NCBI GenBank assembly: GCA_965603015.1
Contig: CBFDBJ010000006.1
Span: forward strand, 22,873-86,872
Length of the DNA: 64,000 nucleotides
Origin: JAUWTJ01 sp965603015
GTDB taxonomy: Bacteria; Pseudomonadota; Alphaproteobacteria; M2410
Direction of reading: 5' to 3'
The translations under genes and the position numbers were made by a program. Numbering within the stretch: the stretch's first letter is position 1; each line of letters opens with the position of its first letter. The notes under the pieces were generated by a model. It ran no database searches and was not told the origin of the DNA. It saw nothing but the letters and a program-made list of their open reading frames with translations. Positions 51,070 to 59,658 of this stretch are shown in pieces.

Positions 51070-52635
51070 CTAATTCACATTCCGCTCGCGGCCTTCCCAA
51101 TAGGGCGCACGAAGCTCGCGGCGCAGCACCTTGCCGGAGGGATTGCGTGGCAGCACGTCGATATAGTCGACAGACTTTGGCACCTTGTAGCCTGCGATCT
51201 GCGTCTTGGCATAGGCGATGATATCATCCGGGCTGGCTTCGGCGCCTGGCTGCAGCACAACGATCGCCTTGACCGCCTCGCCCCATTTTTCATCCGGCAC
51301 GCCAATTACAGCGACATCGGCAATCGCGGGGTGGGAAAAGAGCCCGTTTTCAACCTCGGCCGGATAGATATTTTCACCGCCGGAGACAATCATGTCTTTG
51401 ACCCGGTCGTGAATATAGAGATAGCCATCCTCGTCAAAGAACCCGGCGTCACCGGTGTGAAACCAGCCATCTGTAATGGCTTCTTGGGTTGCCTCGGGCC
51501 GGTTCCAGTATCCTTTCATGACAAAGGCGCCCTTGAGGCAAATCTCGCCGACCTCACCGGTCGGTAGCGGGTTGTCATGATCGTCAACGATCTGCGCCTG
51601 AACACCGGGATTGGGTCTGCCGCACGAACGCAAGAGCTTGCCGCCCTTAACGTGGTCTGCAGGCGTGAGAGAGCTGGCGGCCCCGGTTGTCTCGGTCAAC
51701 CCGTAGACCTGGATAAAGTCACACTGGAATATCTCCTGCGCTTTGGTCAGGACTTCATCGGAGATCGGCGACGCGCCATAGAGGATCGACCGGATGCTGG
51801 ACAGTTTGCGGTCGCGAATGTCGGGTTGCTGAATAAGAAAGAGGATAATCGCCGGCACCATGAAGAAAAGATTGATCTCGTGTTCTTCAACAAGATCAAG
51901 GATCGCACGCGGATCAACATCCTTGAGGATGATATTGCAACATCCGTAAATCTGGCCGAGCAAGCCGATATTGACACCGGCGACATGAAACAGAGGCATA
52001 CAGACCATATTACGCTCACCCGCATGCCAGTCTGCCCAGCCGCCTTCGCGAGCCTGCCGCACAACATCCTTCAAATTGTCATTGGTCAGCTGAACCCCCT
52101 TGGGATAACCGGTCGTGCCGCTGGTGTAGAGCTGCAGCACGTCGTCCTGCGGGGCGTGGGGGAGTTTGGGGTCCACTGCCTCAAACCGGGCCGACCAGTC
52201 TTCATACGAAGGCCAGGCGCTGTGCCCGCCATCCATCGCGATAATCAGGCGCAAATCCGGGCAATCACCCTGGATCTCGTCGATAAGGCCGTAGAAGTCT
52301 TCCGTGACGAACAGGATTTCGGTGCGCGAGTCTTTCAGCACATAGGCGACTTCCGGCGGCGCGAGACGCCAGTTGACGCCGACCAGAACAGTTTTCGCAC
52401 GCAGCGCTCCAGCCAGCATTTCGAAATAGAGATCACTGTTCTTGCCCATATAGGCGACGCGCGCATCAGGCTTGCAGCCCTCGGTGATAAAGCCCTGCGC
52501 TGCCCGGTTGGCCGCTTCGTCCAGTTCGCCGAATGTGGTTTGTCTGTCGTCGAAAATATGCGCGGTGGCATCGGGGCGGATCTGCGCCTGTTGACGCACA
52601 ACGTCCGCCAGAAAATCGGTCTTGATCTCAAACAT
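51070..52635 (-). CDS. AMP-dependent acyl-CoA synthetase
   Basis: Activates a carboxylic acid through an acyl-adenylate to the CoA thioester. Adenylate motif YTSGTTGYPKGVQLT, VYGLTETTGAASS, GWFHTGDAGFFDEDGYLYIHDRVKDMI in parts (HTGDAG, GYLYIHDRVKDMIVSGGENIYP) and the C-terminal catalytic Lys in NPSGKVLRRELR. 521 aa is typical of FadD/FadK-like enzymes; chain length preference cannot be read. The start ATG 52635 is preceded by GGGAGAG. It is followed by the tail-anchored unknown on the same strand, 64 bp away. Confidence 0.95.
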   Translation of the reverse strand: MFEIKTDFLADVVRQQAQIRPDATAHIFDDRQTTFGELDEAANRAAQGFITEGCKPDARVAYMGKNSDLYFEMLAGALRAKTVLVGVNWRLAPPEVAYVLKDSRTEILFVTEDFYGLIDEIQGDCPDLRLIIAMDGGHSAWPSYEDWSARFEAVDPKLPHAPQDDVLQLYTSGTTGYPKGVQLTNDNLKDVVRQAREGGWADWHAGERNMVCMPLFHVAGVNIGLLGQIYGCCNIILKDVDPRAILDLVEEHEINLFFMVPAIILFLIQQPDIRDRKLSSIRSILYGASPISDEVLTKAQEIFQCDFIQVYGLTETTGAASSLTPADHVKGGKLLRSCGRPNPGVQAQIVDDHDNPLPTGEVGEICLKGAFVMKGYWNRPEATQEAITDGWFHTGDAGFFDEDGYLYIHDRVKDMIVSGGENIYPAEVENGLFSHPAIADVAVIGVPDEKWGEAVKAIVVLQPGAEASPDDIIAYAKTQIAGYKVPKSVDYIDVLPRNPSGKVLRRELRAPYWEGRERNVN

Positions 52636-52711
52636 TGTCTCTCCCTGGACCTGACTATTTATGCAGCCAGTTTAGGGGGAAGTGCCGACAAAGTGCAATA
52701 AATTGCGGGGC

Positions 52712-53068
52712 TCAGGGGCGATATTCGGCCCAGGTGCGCGGCGTTTCCGAAACACGCACCGCAGCCGTCTCGGGCCATTTCGCCTTGCACCAGTCGTAAA
52801 GCCATTTGGCCAGCACCTCGGCGGTGGTCCGGTCGTGGCCCATCACATCATTGAGATGCCGGTGATCGATGGTCTCGTCGATATAGGACTTGAGGGCAGA
52901 AAGCTCGCGGTAATCCCGGATAAAGCCGACGCTGTCGAGATCGGCGCCCTGAAGCACGACCTCCACGACATAGTTGTGCCCGTGCAGCCGCGAGCACGGA
53001 TGATCGTCAGCCAGGCCGCCGATCACATGGCTGGCAGAAAACTCAAAGCGTTTTGAAATCTGGTACAT
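52712..53068 (-). CDS. queD: 6-carboxytetrahydropterin synthase QueD (PTPS family)
   Basis: Early queuosine pathway enzyme. Zinc ligands His14 (SASHVI), His29 and His31 (RLHGHNY); catalytic Cys25 (HPCSRLHG); DHRHLND carries the catalytic base His. 118 aa is typical of QueD. The C-terminal VRVSETPRTWAEY has the substrate-binding Glu. It stands alone, with 150 bp to the persulfide dioxygenase stop; other que genes are not in the window. Confidence 0.93.
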   Translation of the reverse strand: MYQISKRFEFSASHVIGGLADDHPCSRLHGHNYVVEVVLQGADLDSVGFIRDYRELSALKSYIDETIDHRHLNDVMGHDRTTAEVLAKWLYDWCKAKWPETAAVRVSETPRTWAEYRP

Positions 53069-53218
53069 CGCAGTCTATGCCCGATCTGGCTGAACATTCG
53101 GGCGCTTCATGCGCGTTTTGCCCCGCCGCCGTCAAGATGTTTCTCAACACGGTGACGGGGACAACCCGCCAAAGTCCTTTTCTGTGAAGTCAGACTTTGG
53201 AAATCTCGTTGGCTATCT

Positions 53219-54256
53219 CTAAACCTTGCCAATCTCGCCGCCCGCAGCCTTCCAGGCATCAAGGCCGCCTTTCAGGTTCCACGCCTCGAGCCCGTTGTCC
53301 CGCGCCGCCTGCACCGCCATGGCCGAGCGCTCACCATAGGCGCAGAAGAATATGAGTTTGGCGCCTGATGCTGTGACGAGTTCACGCAGCACGCCGCCGG
53401 GGCGCACATTTTCATCGACATCGCCGTAAGGAGTGTGGACACAGCCGGGCAGGATGCCGTGGTTCTCACGCTCCTCCGCGTCGCGAAGGTCGGCAAAGAT
53501 CACGCCGGCCGCGCCAAGAAGAGGTTTGGCTTCTTCGGCGGTGTGCGACCAGCCTTTGGCTTCAAGCTCATCCTGGCTCAGACCCATTTTGAGATTGGCA
53601 GGTACGGCAACATCCATCATTTTCGGATTGTCGAGCCCGAGGTTTTCCATGATCCGGGTGTATTCGCCGACGCCGGAAACCTGCAGGCGGGGATTGAAGC
53701 GCTTTTCCTCACCAATGGTGCTCACCGTATCGCCCTTATAATCATGACCGGGATAAACCAGCGTATCGTCAGGCAGTTTCAGAAGTTTGTTGAAGAGGCT
53801 GTCATACTGCGCTTTGGAACTGCCGGCCTGGAAATCTGTGCGGCCCGTGCCGCGAATGAACAGCGTATCCCCGGTGAACACCATGTTGTCCAGCAGGAAG
53901 GAGTATGAATCGTCCGTATGCCCCGGCGTGTGCATGGCTGTGAGAGCAATACCGCCTGCTGTAACATGCTCGCCATCCTTGACCCGCATCGACACAACAT
54001 CGACGCCGCTTTCTGCGCCCATAACTGTCACACAGCGCGTCCGGTCGCGCAGTGCACCCAGTCCGGTGATGTGATCGGCGTGGACGTGAGTATCAATCGC
54101 CTTCACCAGCTTCAGGTCGAGTTCCTCAAGCAACTTGATATAGCGATCAACTTTCTCCAATACAGGATCGATGATCAGGGCTTCGCCGCCCGGGCGGTCC
54201 GCCAGGAGGTAGGTATAGGTGTATGAAGTGTAGTCAAAGAGTTGACGAAAGATCAT
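53219..54256 (-). CDS. Persulfide dioxygenase-rhodanese fusion
   Basis: An ETHE1-like metallo-beta-lactamase-fold persulfide dioxygenase joined to a rhodanese domain. Domain 1 has the metal motif THVHADH (His57, His59, Asp61, His62), HTPGHTDDS and a second His in YPGHDYKGDTVS. Domain 2, from about residue 245, ends in the active-site loop FFCAYGERSAM with Cys305. ETHE1-type enzymes oxidise glutathione persulfide to sulfite; the fused rhodanese can feed persulfide sulfur to or from glutathione. 345 aa. It is 18 bp downstream of ygfZ on the same strand, the last gene of the likely merR-gfa-ygfZ operon. Confidence 0.9.
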   Translation of the reverse strand: MIFRQLFDYTSYTYTYLLADRPGGEALIIDPVLEKVDRYIKLLEELDLKLVKAIDTHVHADHITGLGALRDRTRCVTVMGAESGVDVVSMRVKDGEHVTAGGIALTAMHTPGHTDDSYSFLLDNMVFTGDTLFIRGTGRTDFQAGSSKAQYDSLFNKLLKLPDDTLVYPGHDYKGDTVSTIGEEKRFNPRLQVSGVGEYTRIMENLGLDNPKMMDVAVPANLKMGLSQDELEAKGWSHTAEEAKPLLGAAGVIFADLRDAEERENHGILPGCVHTPYGDVDENVRPGGVLRELVTASGAKLIFFCAYGERSAMAVQAARDNGLEAWNLKGGLDAWKAAGGEIGKV

Positions 54257-54274
54257 CGGATATGTCCTTCTGTT

Positions 54275-55150
54275 TCAAGAAACCTGGGCATCGTTCAGAA
54301 GATTGAGCCAATCGGGAACTTCGACGTTCAATCTTACAGCATCGGCTTCCAGTGGCAACTCTGCCGCCTCAGCCTGCCGCCATTCTTCAAGCCGGACGAG
54401 GGCGAGGCCCGCACTGCCGGAACTTGAGAGTATTTCTCCGGCCTTTGCGTCGCCTGCGCGGACAGCAGAGCCCGGGGCAGGCGTGCCGCCACCTGTCGTA
54501 AAGGGCAGGGTTCTCTTCTTTAAAACCGCCTTGTGTTTCATGCGGGCGACGACCTCCTGGCCAATGAAGCAACCCTTGGTGAAGCTTACGCCGTTCAGTT
54601 CTTCAAAATTGCTCTCCAGCGGATAGGCCTTGCCCGGCGCAAAGTCTGCAGCGCCGTTGGGTACGCCCAGCGTCAGCAAATAGTCCCGATAGACACTCTC
54701 GTCGTCAACCCTGTAACCCTGGCTCTCAAATTCTTTACGCATCAACGCCGCATCGCCGACCATGCGGTGTCCGAGCTTTTCCAGCCTGGGATCGCGCACC
54801 GCGAGTTCAACAAAGGGCAAACCCGTGTCGAGTGGTGTGCACGACGAGATAACCCCGAGGGACGGCTCCGCCGCAAGCACGACATCGCTGCGCATCCGGT
54901 ACATCGAAAGCCGCTTCATCAGCGGCTCAAGCGCGCTCGCCTCGCAATCGATCAAAAAACTGTCCGCCGCCTGGTAGACCAGAAAGTCAAACAGGATCTT
55001 GCCCTGCGGCGACAGCAGCGCAGCGTAAAGCGCGCCCTCGGTCTCAAGGTGCGCCATATCATTGGTGATCAGGCCCTGCAGCCACTCGGCGGCGTCGCTG
55101 CCGGTCAGGCGAAACAGCGCGCGGGAGGGAAGGGTGCAAATATCTACCAT
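54275..55150 (-). CDS. ygfZ: Folate-binding iron-sulfur protein maintenance factor YgfZ
   Basis: GcvT-fold protein supporting [4Fe-4S] enzyme maturation. The signature is TKGCFIGQEVVARMKH, with Lys192, Gly193, Cys194, consistent with KGCYIGQE-type motifs. N-terminal RALFRLTGSDAAEWLQGLITND is the folate-binding lead. 291 aa. Start ATG 55150 lies in the last codons of the GFA gene (7 bp overlap), indicating coupling; the persulfide dioxygenase gene follows after 18 bp. Confidence 0.92.
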   Translation of the reverse strand: MVDICTLPSRALFRLTGSDAAEWLQGLITNDMAHLETEGALYAALLSPQGKILFDFLVYQAADSFLIDCEASALEPLMKRLSMYRMRSDVVLAAEPSLGVISSCTPLDTGLPFVELAVRDPRLEKLGHRMVGDAALMRKEFESQGYRVDDESVYRDYLLTLGVPNGAADFAPGKAYPLESNFEELNGVSFTKGCFIGQEVVARMKHKAVLKKRTLPFTTGGGTPAPGSAVRAGDAKAGEILSSSGSAGLALVRLEEWRQAEAAELPLEADAVRLNVEVPDWLNLLNDAQVS

Positions 55151-55548
55151 GTGTCCACTTTCGGAAGGTCGTCGGCGATGTCGTAATAGTCGCCTTTTTC
55201 TGCAACAAAAATGTGGCGTCCGCCCGTCAGGCCGGTTGGCTGATCGAACATTCCTGCCTGGACAGAAATGAATTCCGTTTCCGTTCCCTCACGCTGCCAG
55301 AACAAATTGCCGCCGCAGCGTTCACAAAACCCGCGTTTGACTTTTTCAGAGGAGGGGTACCACTTCAACGTCTCGTCTTTTGTCAGCTTGAAGTTCTTTT
55401 CCTTGATGCCAATTGCTGCGTGGAAATGGCCGGTCGTTTTGCGGCAGTCCACACAATGGCAAAAGGTTACATCCGGCACATCGGAGCGCACTTCAAAAGC
55501 AACGCCGCCACAATGGCACGACCCCTTTCTTGTATCAGGATTTGACAT
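55144..55548 (-). CDS. GFA-family zinc protein, second copy
   Basis: GFA-domain protein of 134 aa. Zinc cysteines: Cys11 and Cys13 (CHCGG), Cys30, Cys32 and Cys35 (FCHCVDC), Cys75 and Cys78 (FCERCGG). ATG 55548 follows GGAGG at eight bases. Family members may bind glutathione adducts of aldehydes; the reaction is not known here. It is tucked between merR (14 bp overlap upstream) and ygfZ (7 bp overlap downstream), so its job is probably shared with them. Confidence 0.88.
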   Translation of the reverse strand: MSNPDTRKGSCHCGGVAFEVRSDVPDVTFCHCVDCRKTTGHFHAAIGIKEKNFKLTKDETLKWYPSSEKVKRGFCERCGGNLFWQREGTETEFISVQAGMFDQPTGLTGGRHIFVAEKGDYYDIADDLPKVDTW

Positions 55549-55984
55549 GGGTGCGACCTCCGTGGGTTTCTTCAAGGCAATTATCGTGATCGGAGAGAAT
55601 TTCGATGACGCGGCAATCAGAGATCTGACCGTGATTGCATTGCTTGACCATGCGGGTCAGCTCGGTTTGCAGGCCGGTCAATTGCTCGATCTTTTCCTCC
55701 ACATCCCGCAGCTGTCGTTTGGCGATCTCATCGGCATGGGCGCACGGCGCTTCCGGCGCATCGCCAAGCTCCAGCAGTTCGCGGATCGCCGGCAGTCCAA
55801 AGCCGAGGTCGCGCGCGTGGCGAATAAATTTCAGCCGGGCGATCTCCGCGTCGCCATAAAGTCGTTGATTGCCTTCCGACCGCATCGCAAGAGGCATCAT
55901 GCCGATCTCTTCATAGTAGCGAATGGTCTGAACCTTGACGCCGCTTTCCTTTGAAAGGCGTCCGATTGTAAAGGCGTGATCCAT
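55535..55984 (-). CDS. MerR-family regulator with metal-type cysteines
   Basis: 149 aa. MerR HTH TIGRLSKESGVKVQTIRYYEEIGMM, followed by a dimer coil and the metal-loop residues Cys81, Cys116, His118 and Cys124. Cys81 together with Cys116/Cys124 recalls the ZntR/CadR group, while the Cys-x7-Cys spacing of Cys116 and Cys124 recalls CueR; the ligand is therefore uncertain. It leads the probable operon merR-gfa-ygfZ-persulfide dioxygenase. Start ATG 55984 has a weak ribosome site. A ZntR-like dyad sits upstream. Confidence 0.88.
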   Translation of the reverse strand: MDHAFTIGRLSKESGVKVQTIRYYEEIGMMPLAMRSEGNQRLYGDAEIARLKFIRHARDLGFGLPAIRELLELGDAPEAPCAHADEIAKRQLRDVEEKIEQLTGLQTELTRMVKQCNHGQISDCRVIEILSDHDNCLEETHGGRTHVKS

Positions 55985-56002
55985 GACGTGTCTCGTAAAT
56001 AG

Positions 56003-56019
56003 CTCCAGAGACTGTAGAG
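56003..56019. promoter_or_regulatory. MerR-type dyad upstream of merR
   Basis: CTCCAGAG-A-CTGTAGAG: arms agree at 6 of 8 positions, and CTCCAGAG equals the half-site of MerR operators such as that at zntA. TTGCCG (56046-56041) and TAATCT (56023-56018), 17 bp apart on the minus strand, could be the -35 and -10. It lies 19-35 bp from the merR start. Confidence 0.4.
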
Positions 56020-56056
56020 ATTAGCACAGCGCTGGAAGTCCGGCAACGAGCGATCG

Positions 56057-57268
56057 CTAGTCGGCCATGGCCTTGTAGACCTCGCGCTTGAAGTCCGCCG
56101 AAAACGGATGCCAGAACGCCATTTCACGCTGGGTCATGGTGAGCGCCGCAATATTGAGCTTCGGGTTGATCCACCAGTGCGTGCCGGCAACGCCGCCCCA
56201 CTGGAATTCTCCGATGGCACTTTCAGGTTCCCCCGGGGCGGGCTGTTCCTTGAGCGCGCCGCCAAGGCCGAAGGTGACACCGGAAACCGCGCCAAACATT
56301 GGGAACTGGACGTTGACGTCCTTTGCCAGTTGATTGGTCATCATCATATCGATGGTCTCGCGCTTGAGCAGATCGCGCCCGCCCGGCATGTAGCTGCGGA
56401 TCAGCGCCACCATATCCGGCAGGGTCGAGACCAGACCGCCGCCGCCCGACGGCCGTATCGGCGCAGCGAAGTGGTTGAAGGACATCAGGCCTGGTGATTC
56501 GGTGATACCAGGCTTCATGGGCTCTTCCATGCTTGCGCCCAGATAGATTTTGGCTAGGCGCGGGCGATCACTTTCGGGTCTGTGAAACCCGGTGTCGATC
56601 ATGCCAAGCGGATCAAAGATGCGCGTCGCAAAGAACTCACCGAGACTCTTGCCGCTGATAATTTCCACCAGGTGGCCCAGCACATCCGTCGCCACCGAAT
56701 ACTCCCACGATGTTCCAGGCTGAAACACCAGCGGCAGGGGTTCAAGCGTATCCATCATCACCGAAAGCGGCGTCGACGGATCATTGACACCAGCATCCTG
56801 ATAGAGCGTGTAGGCCACACTTCCCGGATCAAACAGACCATAGGTCAAACCAGAAGAGTGGGAGAGCAAATGGCGAATGGAAATGGGCCGCGCCGCGTCC
56901 TCCACGTCGCTTGCATCCGTTGCGCCGGGTTTCAGGACTTTTCGATTGCCAAGCTGTGGGATCCACTTCTCTATTGGATCATCGAGCTCGATCTTGCCGT
57001 CCTCGAACAGCATCATGATGGCTGTCGTCGTCACCAGCTTTGTATTGGAAAAGATCCGGAACAGGTGATCCATGCCAAGCGCTTCGCCGCCTTCAATATC
57101 CGCATGCCCCGTGGCAAAGACATCAACAAGCTCCTGACCTTTGAGGATGGCAGAAGAGACGCCGGACAGGAGATCCCTGTCGACATAACTCTGTAAGGTT
57201 GAATGAACTTTTCCAAAATCTAGCGTGTTGTCGAGCACACTCATATTCGTCGCTGGCGCTACAGACAT
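56057..57268 (-). CDS. Class C beta-lactamase-like serine hydrolase
   Basis: 403 aa of the beta-lactamase/transpeptidase-like fold. The active-site Ser74 is in FSNTKLV (S-x-x-K), with Tyr in EYSVATD as the second motif (Y-x-N-like, with Val for the usual residue) and HHW-like later residues THWWINPK. No signal peptide is visible, so it is likely cytoplasmic and probably an esterase or EstB-like enzyme rather than a penicillin-degrading one. The start ATG 57268 lies 90 bp from the previous gene. Alone; flanked by merR downstream and a lipoprotein gene upstream. Confidence 0.88.
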   Translation of the reverse strand: MSVAPATNMSVLDNTLDFGKVHSTLQSYVDRDLLSGVSSAILKGQELVDVFATGHADIEGGEALGMDHLFRIFSNTKLVTTTAIMMLFEDGKIELDDPIEKWIPQLGNRKVLKPGATDASDVEDAARPISIRHLLSHSSGLTYGLFDPGSVAYTLYQDAGVNDPSTPLSVMMDTLEPLPLVFQPGTSWEYSVATDVLGHLVEIISGKSLGEFFATRIFDPLGMIDTGFHRPESDRPRLAKIYLGASMEEPMKPGITESPGLMSFNHFAAPIRPSGGGGLVSTLPDMVALIRSYMPGGRDLLKRETIDMMMTNQLAKDVNVQFPMFGAVSGVTFGLGGALKEQPAPGEPESAIGEFQWGGVAGTHWWINPKLNIAALTMTQREMAFWHPFSADFKREVYKAMAD

Positions 57269-57358
57269 TGGCGCATCCCCTTTATGTTGTCGCTGTTATG
57301 ATCGGACAATAGGGATTGTTGCCTTCAGAGCAACCTGAAAAATAAGGCAACAGGTTAC

Positions 57359-58321
57359 TCACGACGCGGGCAGCACCAGGCGCCCAAATAGGCTCTTCTG
57401 ATCGCAAGATGTCTTGTAGTCCAGTTTGACCTGTGTGCCCATGGCAGCTTGCGTCGCAGCTGACAGGCGATGAACAAGCGACTGTGTCTCGGCCTCGAGC
57501 CCCTCTGGCCCGAGCGCCGCCCAGTCTTCAAGTCGCATGGGTTTGCTTGCAACGACGAGACTGCGAGAAATCAGTGCTTCACCGGTTGCATATTGAGTGA
57601 CGCAGAGCGTTGCGGACAGCTGCAATGGCATCTTGGGATCAATGCCGCTGCCAGTCAGGCCGTAGCCGGTGATGTTAAGACGAACTCCGGCATTGGGCTC
57701 GCTCGGGCGGATTACCAGAGCAGGCAGAGTGGCCTCGTGGTCGACAGGAGACGCCGGAATGGCCGTCGTTTCCACAGCGGTATCGTCGGTTTGGTTGTTC
57801 AAAAGACCAGGCGATTGTTCGAGGCCAAGGGAGGTCTCGTGCCTGTCGTCAGGAGGCTGAGCAATATGGTAGATCGAGCCGGATTTCAGGTCATCCGCCA
57901 CTAGCCTGGCAAGATCGGATGGAAAGTCGAGTTCCGTGGCCATATCGTTGAGGGCAGTGATCCGGGCAGCCACATCCTCCTTTGTCTCCGCCATGCCGCC
58001 GCCAACCACGCCGCCAACAAGGGCGCAGGCCGGAGACAGGACAACACCGATCGCTGTTCCCAGCAAAAAGGTGCTGCCCCCGCTGGTCGCATCCGCCTCC
58101 AGCCCGAACATGATGCAGCCGCCGGCCCCCATGCCCGCGCCGCGCAGAGCACCCGAGCCGCCGCCTTTGGCAACGTCGGGATCAAAGTCCGCAAGCTCCG
58201 GGTCAACCGCGACATCAAGATCCAGCAGATAGGCCGAGGCATCGACTGCGGGCCGCGTTTCAAACGAGGCGCAGGACCACAGCAGCGGCACCAGAAGAAC
58301 CAGTAAAATACGCGTTTTCAT
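57359..58321 (-). CDS. Glycine-rich lipoprotein of unknown function
   Basis: ATG 58321 follows GGAGG at eight bases. The signal ends in lipobox LLWSC (VPLLWSCASF). A Gly/Ala-rich central stretch (GALRGAGMGAGG, GTAIGVVLSPACALVGGVVGGGMAE) resembles glycine-zipper segments that insert in membranes, and a strand-rich C-terminal part carries two cysteines. 320 aa. No family recognised. A glycine-zipper region in a lipoprotein is compatible with outer-membrane or pore-linked roles, but nothing more can be said. Confidence 0.75.
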   Translation of the reverse strand: MKTRILLVLLVPLLWSCASFETRPAVDASAYLLDLDVAVDPELADFDPDVAKGGGSGALRGAGMGAGGCIMFGLEADATSGGSTFLLGTAIGVVLSPACALVGGVVGGGMAETKEDVAARITALNDMATELDFPSDLARLVADDLKSGSIYHIAQPPDDRHETSLGLEQSPGLLNNQTDDTAVETTAIPASPVDHEATLPALVIRPSEPNAGVRLNITGYGLTGSGIDPKMPLQLSATLCVTQYATGEALISRSLVVASKPMRLEDWAALGPEGLEAETQSLVHRLSAATQAAMGTQVKLDYKTSCDQKSLFGRLVLPAS

Positions 58322-58433
58322 CACATCACCCTCCTGTTTCAACGAAGATGCGTATCGTTATCAGCAGGGTTTTATGTAAGCAAGTAGTCACTCACATTAA
58401 GTGTAGAGTCGCGCTCACATTTCCAGGACCCGT

Positions 58434-58892
58434 TCAGCCGCCAGGATACGCGATGACCGCTTGCTGTCCCGTTGCCCTGGCCACAAGGGTTCCGTCCTCG
58501 CGAGCAAAAGTCACTTCAATCGAGATCACTCTTTTCGATTGCGCCACCACGCGGCCTTCGATGACCAGGGTTTCGGCGTGGCAAAGTTTGAAGAACTGGA
58601 GCGAGAGGTTGATGGTGCGAAAGGCCTTGTTGCCGGGAATGACGGTCATCGCCGCAAAACTCATCATCTGGTCCGCCAGAGCGGCGGTGCAACCGCCAAA
58701 CAGGGACCCGTCATCATGCAAAACCTCCGGCGCAGGGAACCAGCGCTTGGTCACTCGGCCCGGTTCCCAGGTGTCGAGGAGCCCGAGTTTGAATTGTGTC
58801 ACGGGGGTCGGCGGAACGAAGCCTGGTGACCTGATCTCGTCGAGGCGTTGCCGCGCCCAGGTCTCGCCGGTCGGATCTTGCGTGTTCGTCAT
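58434..58892 (-). CDS. PaaI-like hotdog thioesterase
   Basis: Hotdog-fold acyl-CoA thioesterase family member of 152 aa. The active-site region DGSLFGGCTAALADQMMSFAA matches the PaaI pattern (short form, GG-x-x-x-AL-x-D), followed by RTINLSLQFFKLCHAETLVIEGRVV and REDGTLVARATG. ATG 58892 follows AAGGAG. It is read away from the TetR gene at 58975 and shares the palindrome at 58923-58935, so it is its probable target. An acyl-CoA synthetase gene is 6 kb away. Confidence 0.9.
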   Translation of the reverse strand: MTNTQDPTGETWARQRLDEIRSPGFVPPTPVTQFKLGLLDTWEPGRVTKRWFPAPEVLHDDGSLFGGCTAALADQMMSFAAMTVIPGNKAFRTINLSLQFFKLCHAETLVIEGRVVAQSKRVISIEVTFAREDGTLVARATGQQAVIAYPGG

Positions 58893-58922
58893 GTCTTGCT
58901 CCTTTTCGTTTCTTGTATAATC

Positions 58923-58935
58923 TGAGCAAAGCTCA
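58923..58935. promoter_or_regulatory. Palindrome between thioesterase and TetR genes
   Basis: TGAGC-AAA-GCTCA, perfect 5-base arms, centred between the two divergent starts (30 bp from the thioesterase ATG, 39 bp from the TetR ATG). Suited to control both, as TetR regulators often do. Confidence 0.45.
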
Positions 58936-58974
58936 TATTTGACTACTCGCTTTTAATGAGGATGAAACTTACCA

Positions 58975-59562
58975 ATGCCAAATCCTGCAGAACCGGCAGA
59001 ACCGGCGCGCCGCCGCCCGAAGCAAGCCCGCGCCCGGGCAACCAAAGAGGCGATCTTCGAAGCCACTATTCAGATTTTGGAGGGCGAGGACGAGACTGCG
59101 TTCAATACCAATCGCATCGCCGAAAGGGCAGGCGTCTCCATCGGCACGCTCTATCAATATTTCGCCCGCAAGGAACATATCCTCATCGAGCTCGGCATGC
59201 GCGAGACCGCGAAACATCGCGCCAACAACAAGCGGCTCATCGAAGAGGGTCTGGGTGTCCAGGAAGCGACCCGCGCCTCGATGCGTTTCTATATCAATAT
59301 GATGAAGGACACTCCGGCCACCCGCCGCGCCGCCTTGCGTGTCATCCGCGATGAAGCGACCCCTGAGCAAATGGGCAAGAGCACTGACACCACTTCCTAC
59401 CTTCTGCCATCCCCGACCGGCGCGACCAGAACCGACGGGTTCATCCTGTCGCGTGCCATCATGGGCGTCGTCCAGGCCGCCGTGCTGGAAGACTACAAGG
59501 GCCTCTACGGCAAGGCCTTTGAGGACGGAATTGTGCGGTTGATTGAGGGCTATCGGCGCTGA
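58975..59562 (+). CDS. TetR/AcrR-family regulator
   Basis: 195 aa. HTH AIFEATIQILEGEDETAFNTNRIAERAGVSIGTLYQYFARKEHILIEL in order, with the TetR signature GTLYQYFARKE. The C-terminal domain (RASMRFYINMMKDTPATRRAALRVIRDEA) is of the generic helix type. ATG 58975 has GAGGATG some ten bases upstream. It is divergent from the thioesterase and likely controls it. Confidence 0.9.
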   Translation: MPNPAEPAEPARRRPKQARARATKEAIFEATIQILEGEDETAFNTNRIAERAGVSIGTLYQYFARKEHILIELGMRETAKHRANNKRLIEEGLGVQEATRASMRFYINMMKDTPATRRAALRVIRDEATPEQMGKSTDTTSYLLPSPTGATRTDGFILSRAIMGVVQAAVLEDYKGLYGKAFEDGIVRLIEGYRR

Positions 59563-59658
59563 ATTCAGAGGGGTCGGAGCGAGCGGATGCTCGAAATCCG
59601 TATGGGCGGTTAGACCTTCCGGAACAAGGGTATCGGCAGGCATAACAGTTGGGGACAA

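Noticed and set aside
51577..52701. 374-residue open frame on the + strand
   Set aside because: Antisense to the acyl-CoA synthetase; no domain seen.
56057..57268. Antibiotic-resistance beta-lactamase
   Set aside because: The fold is present, but there is no export signal and the second and third motifs are those of general esterases, so a resistance role is not supported.
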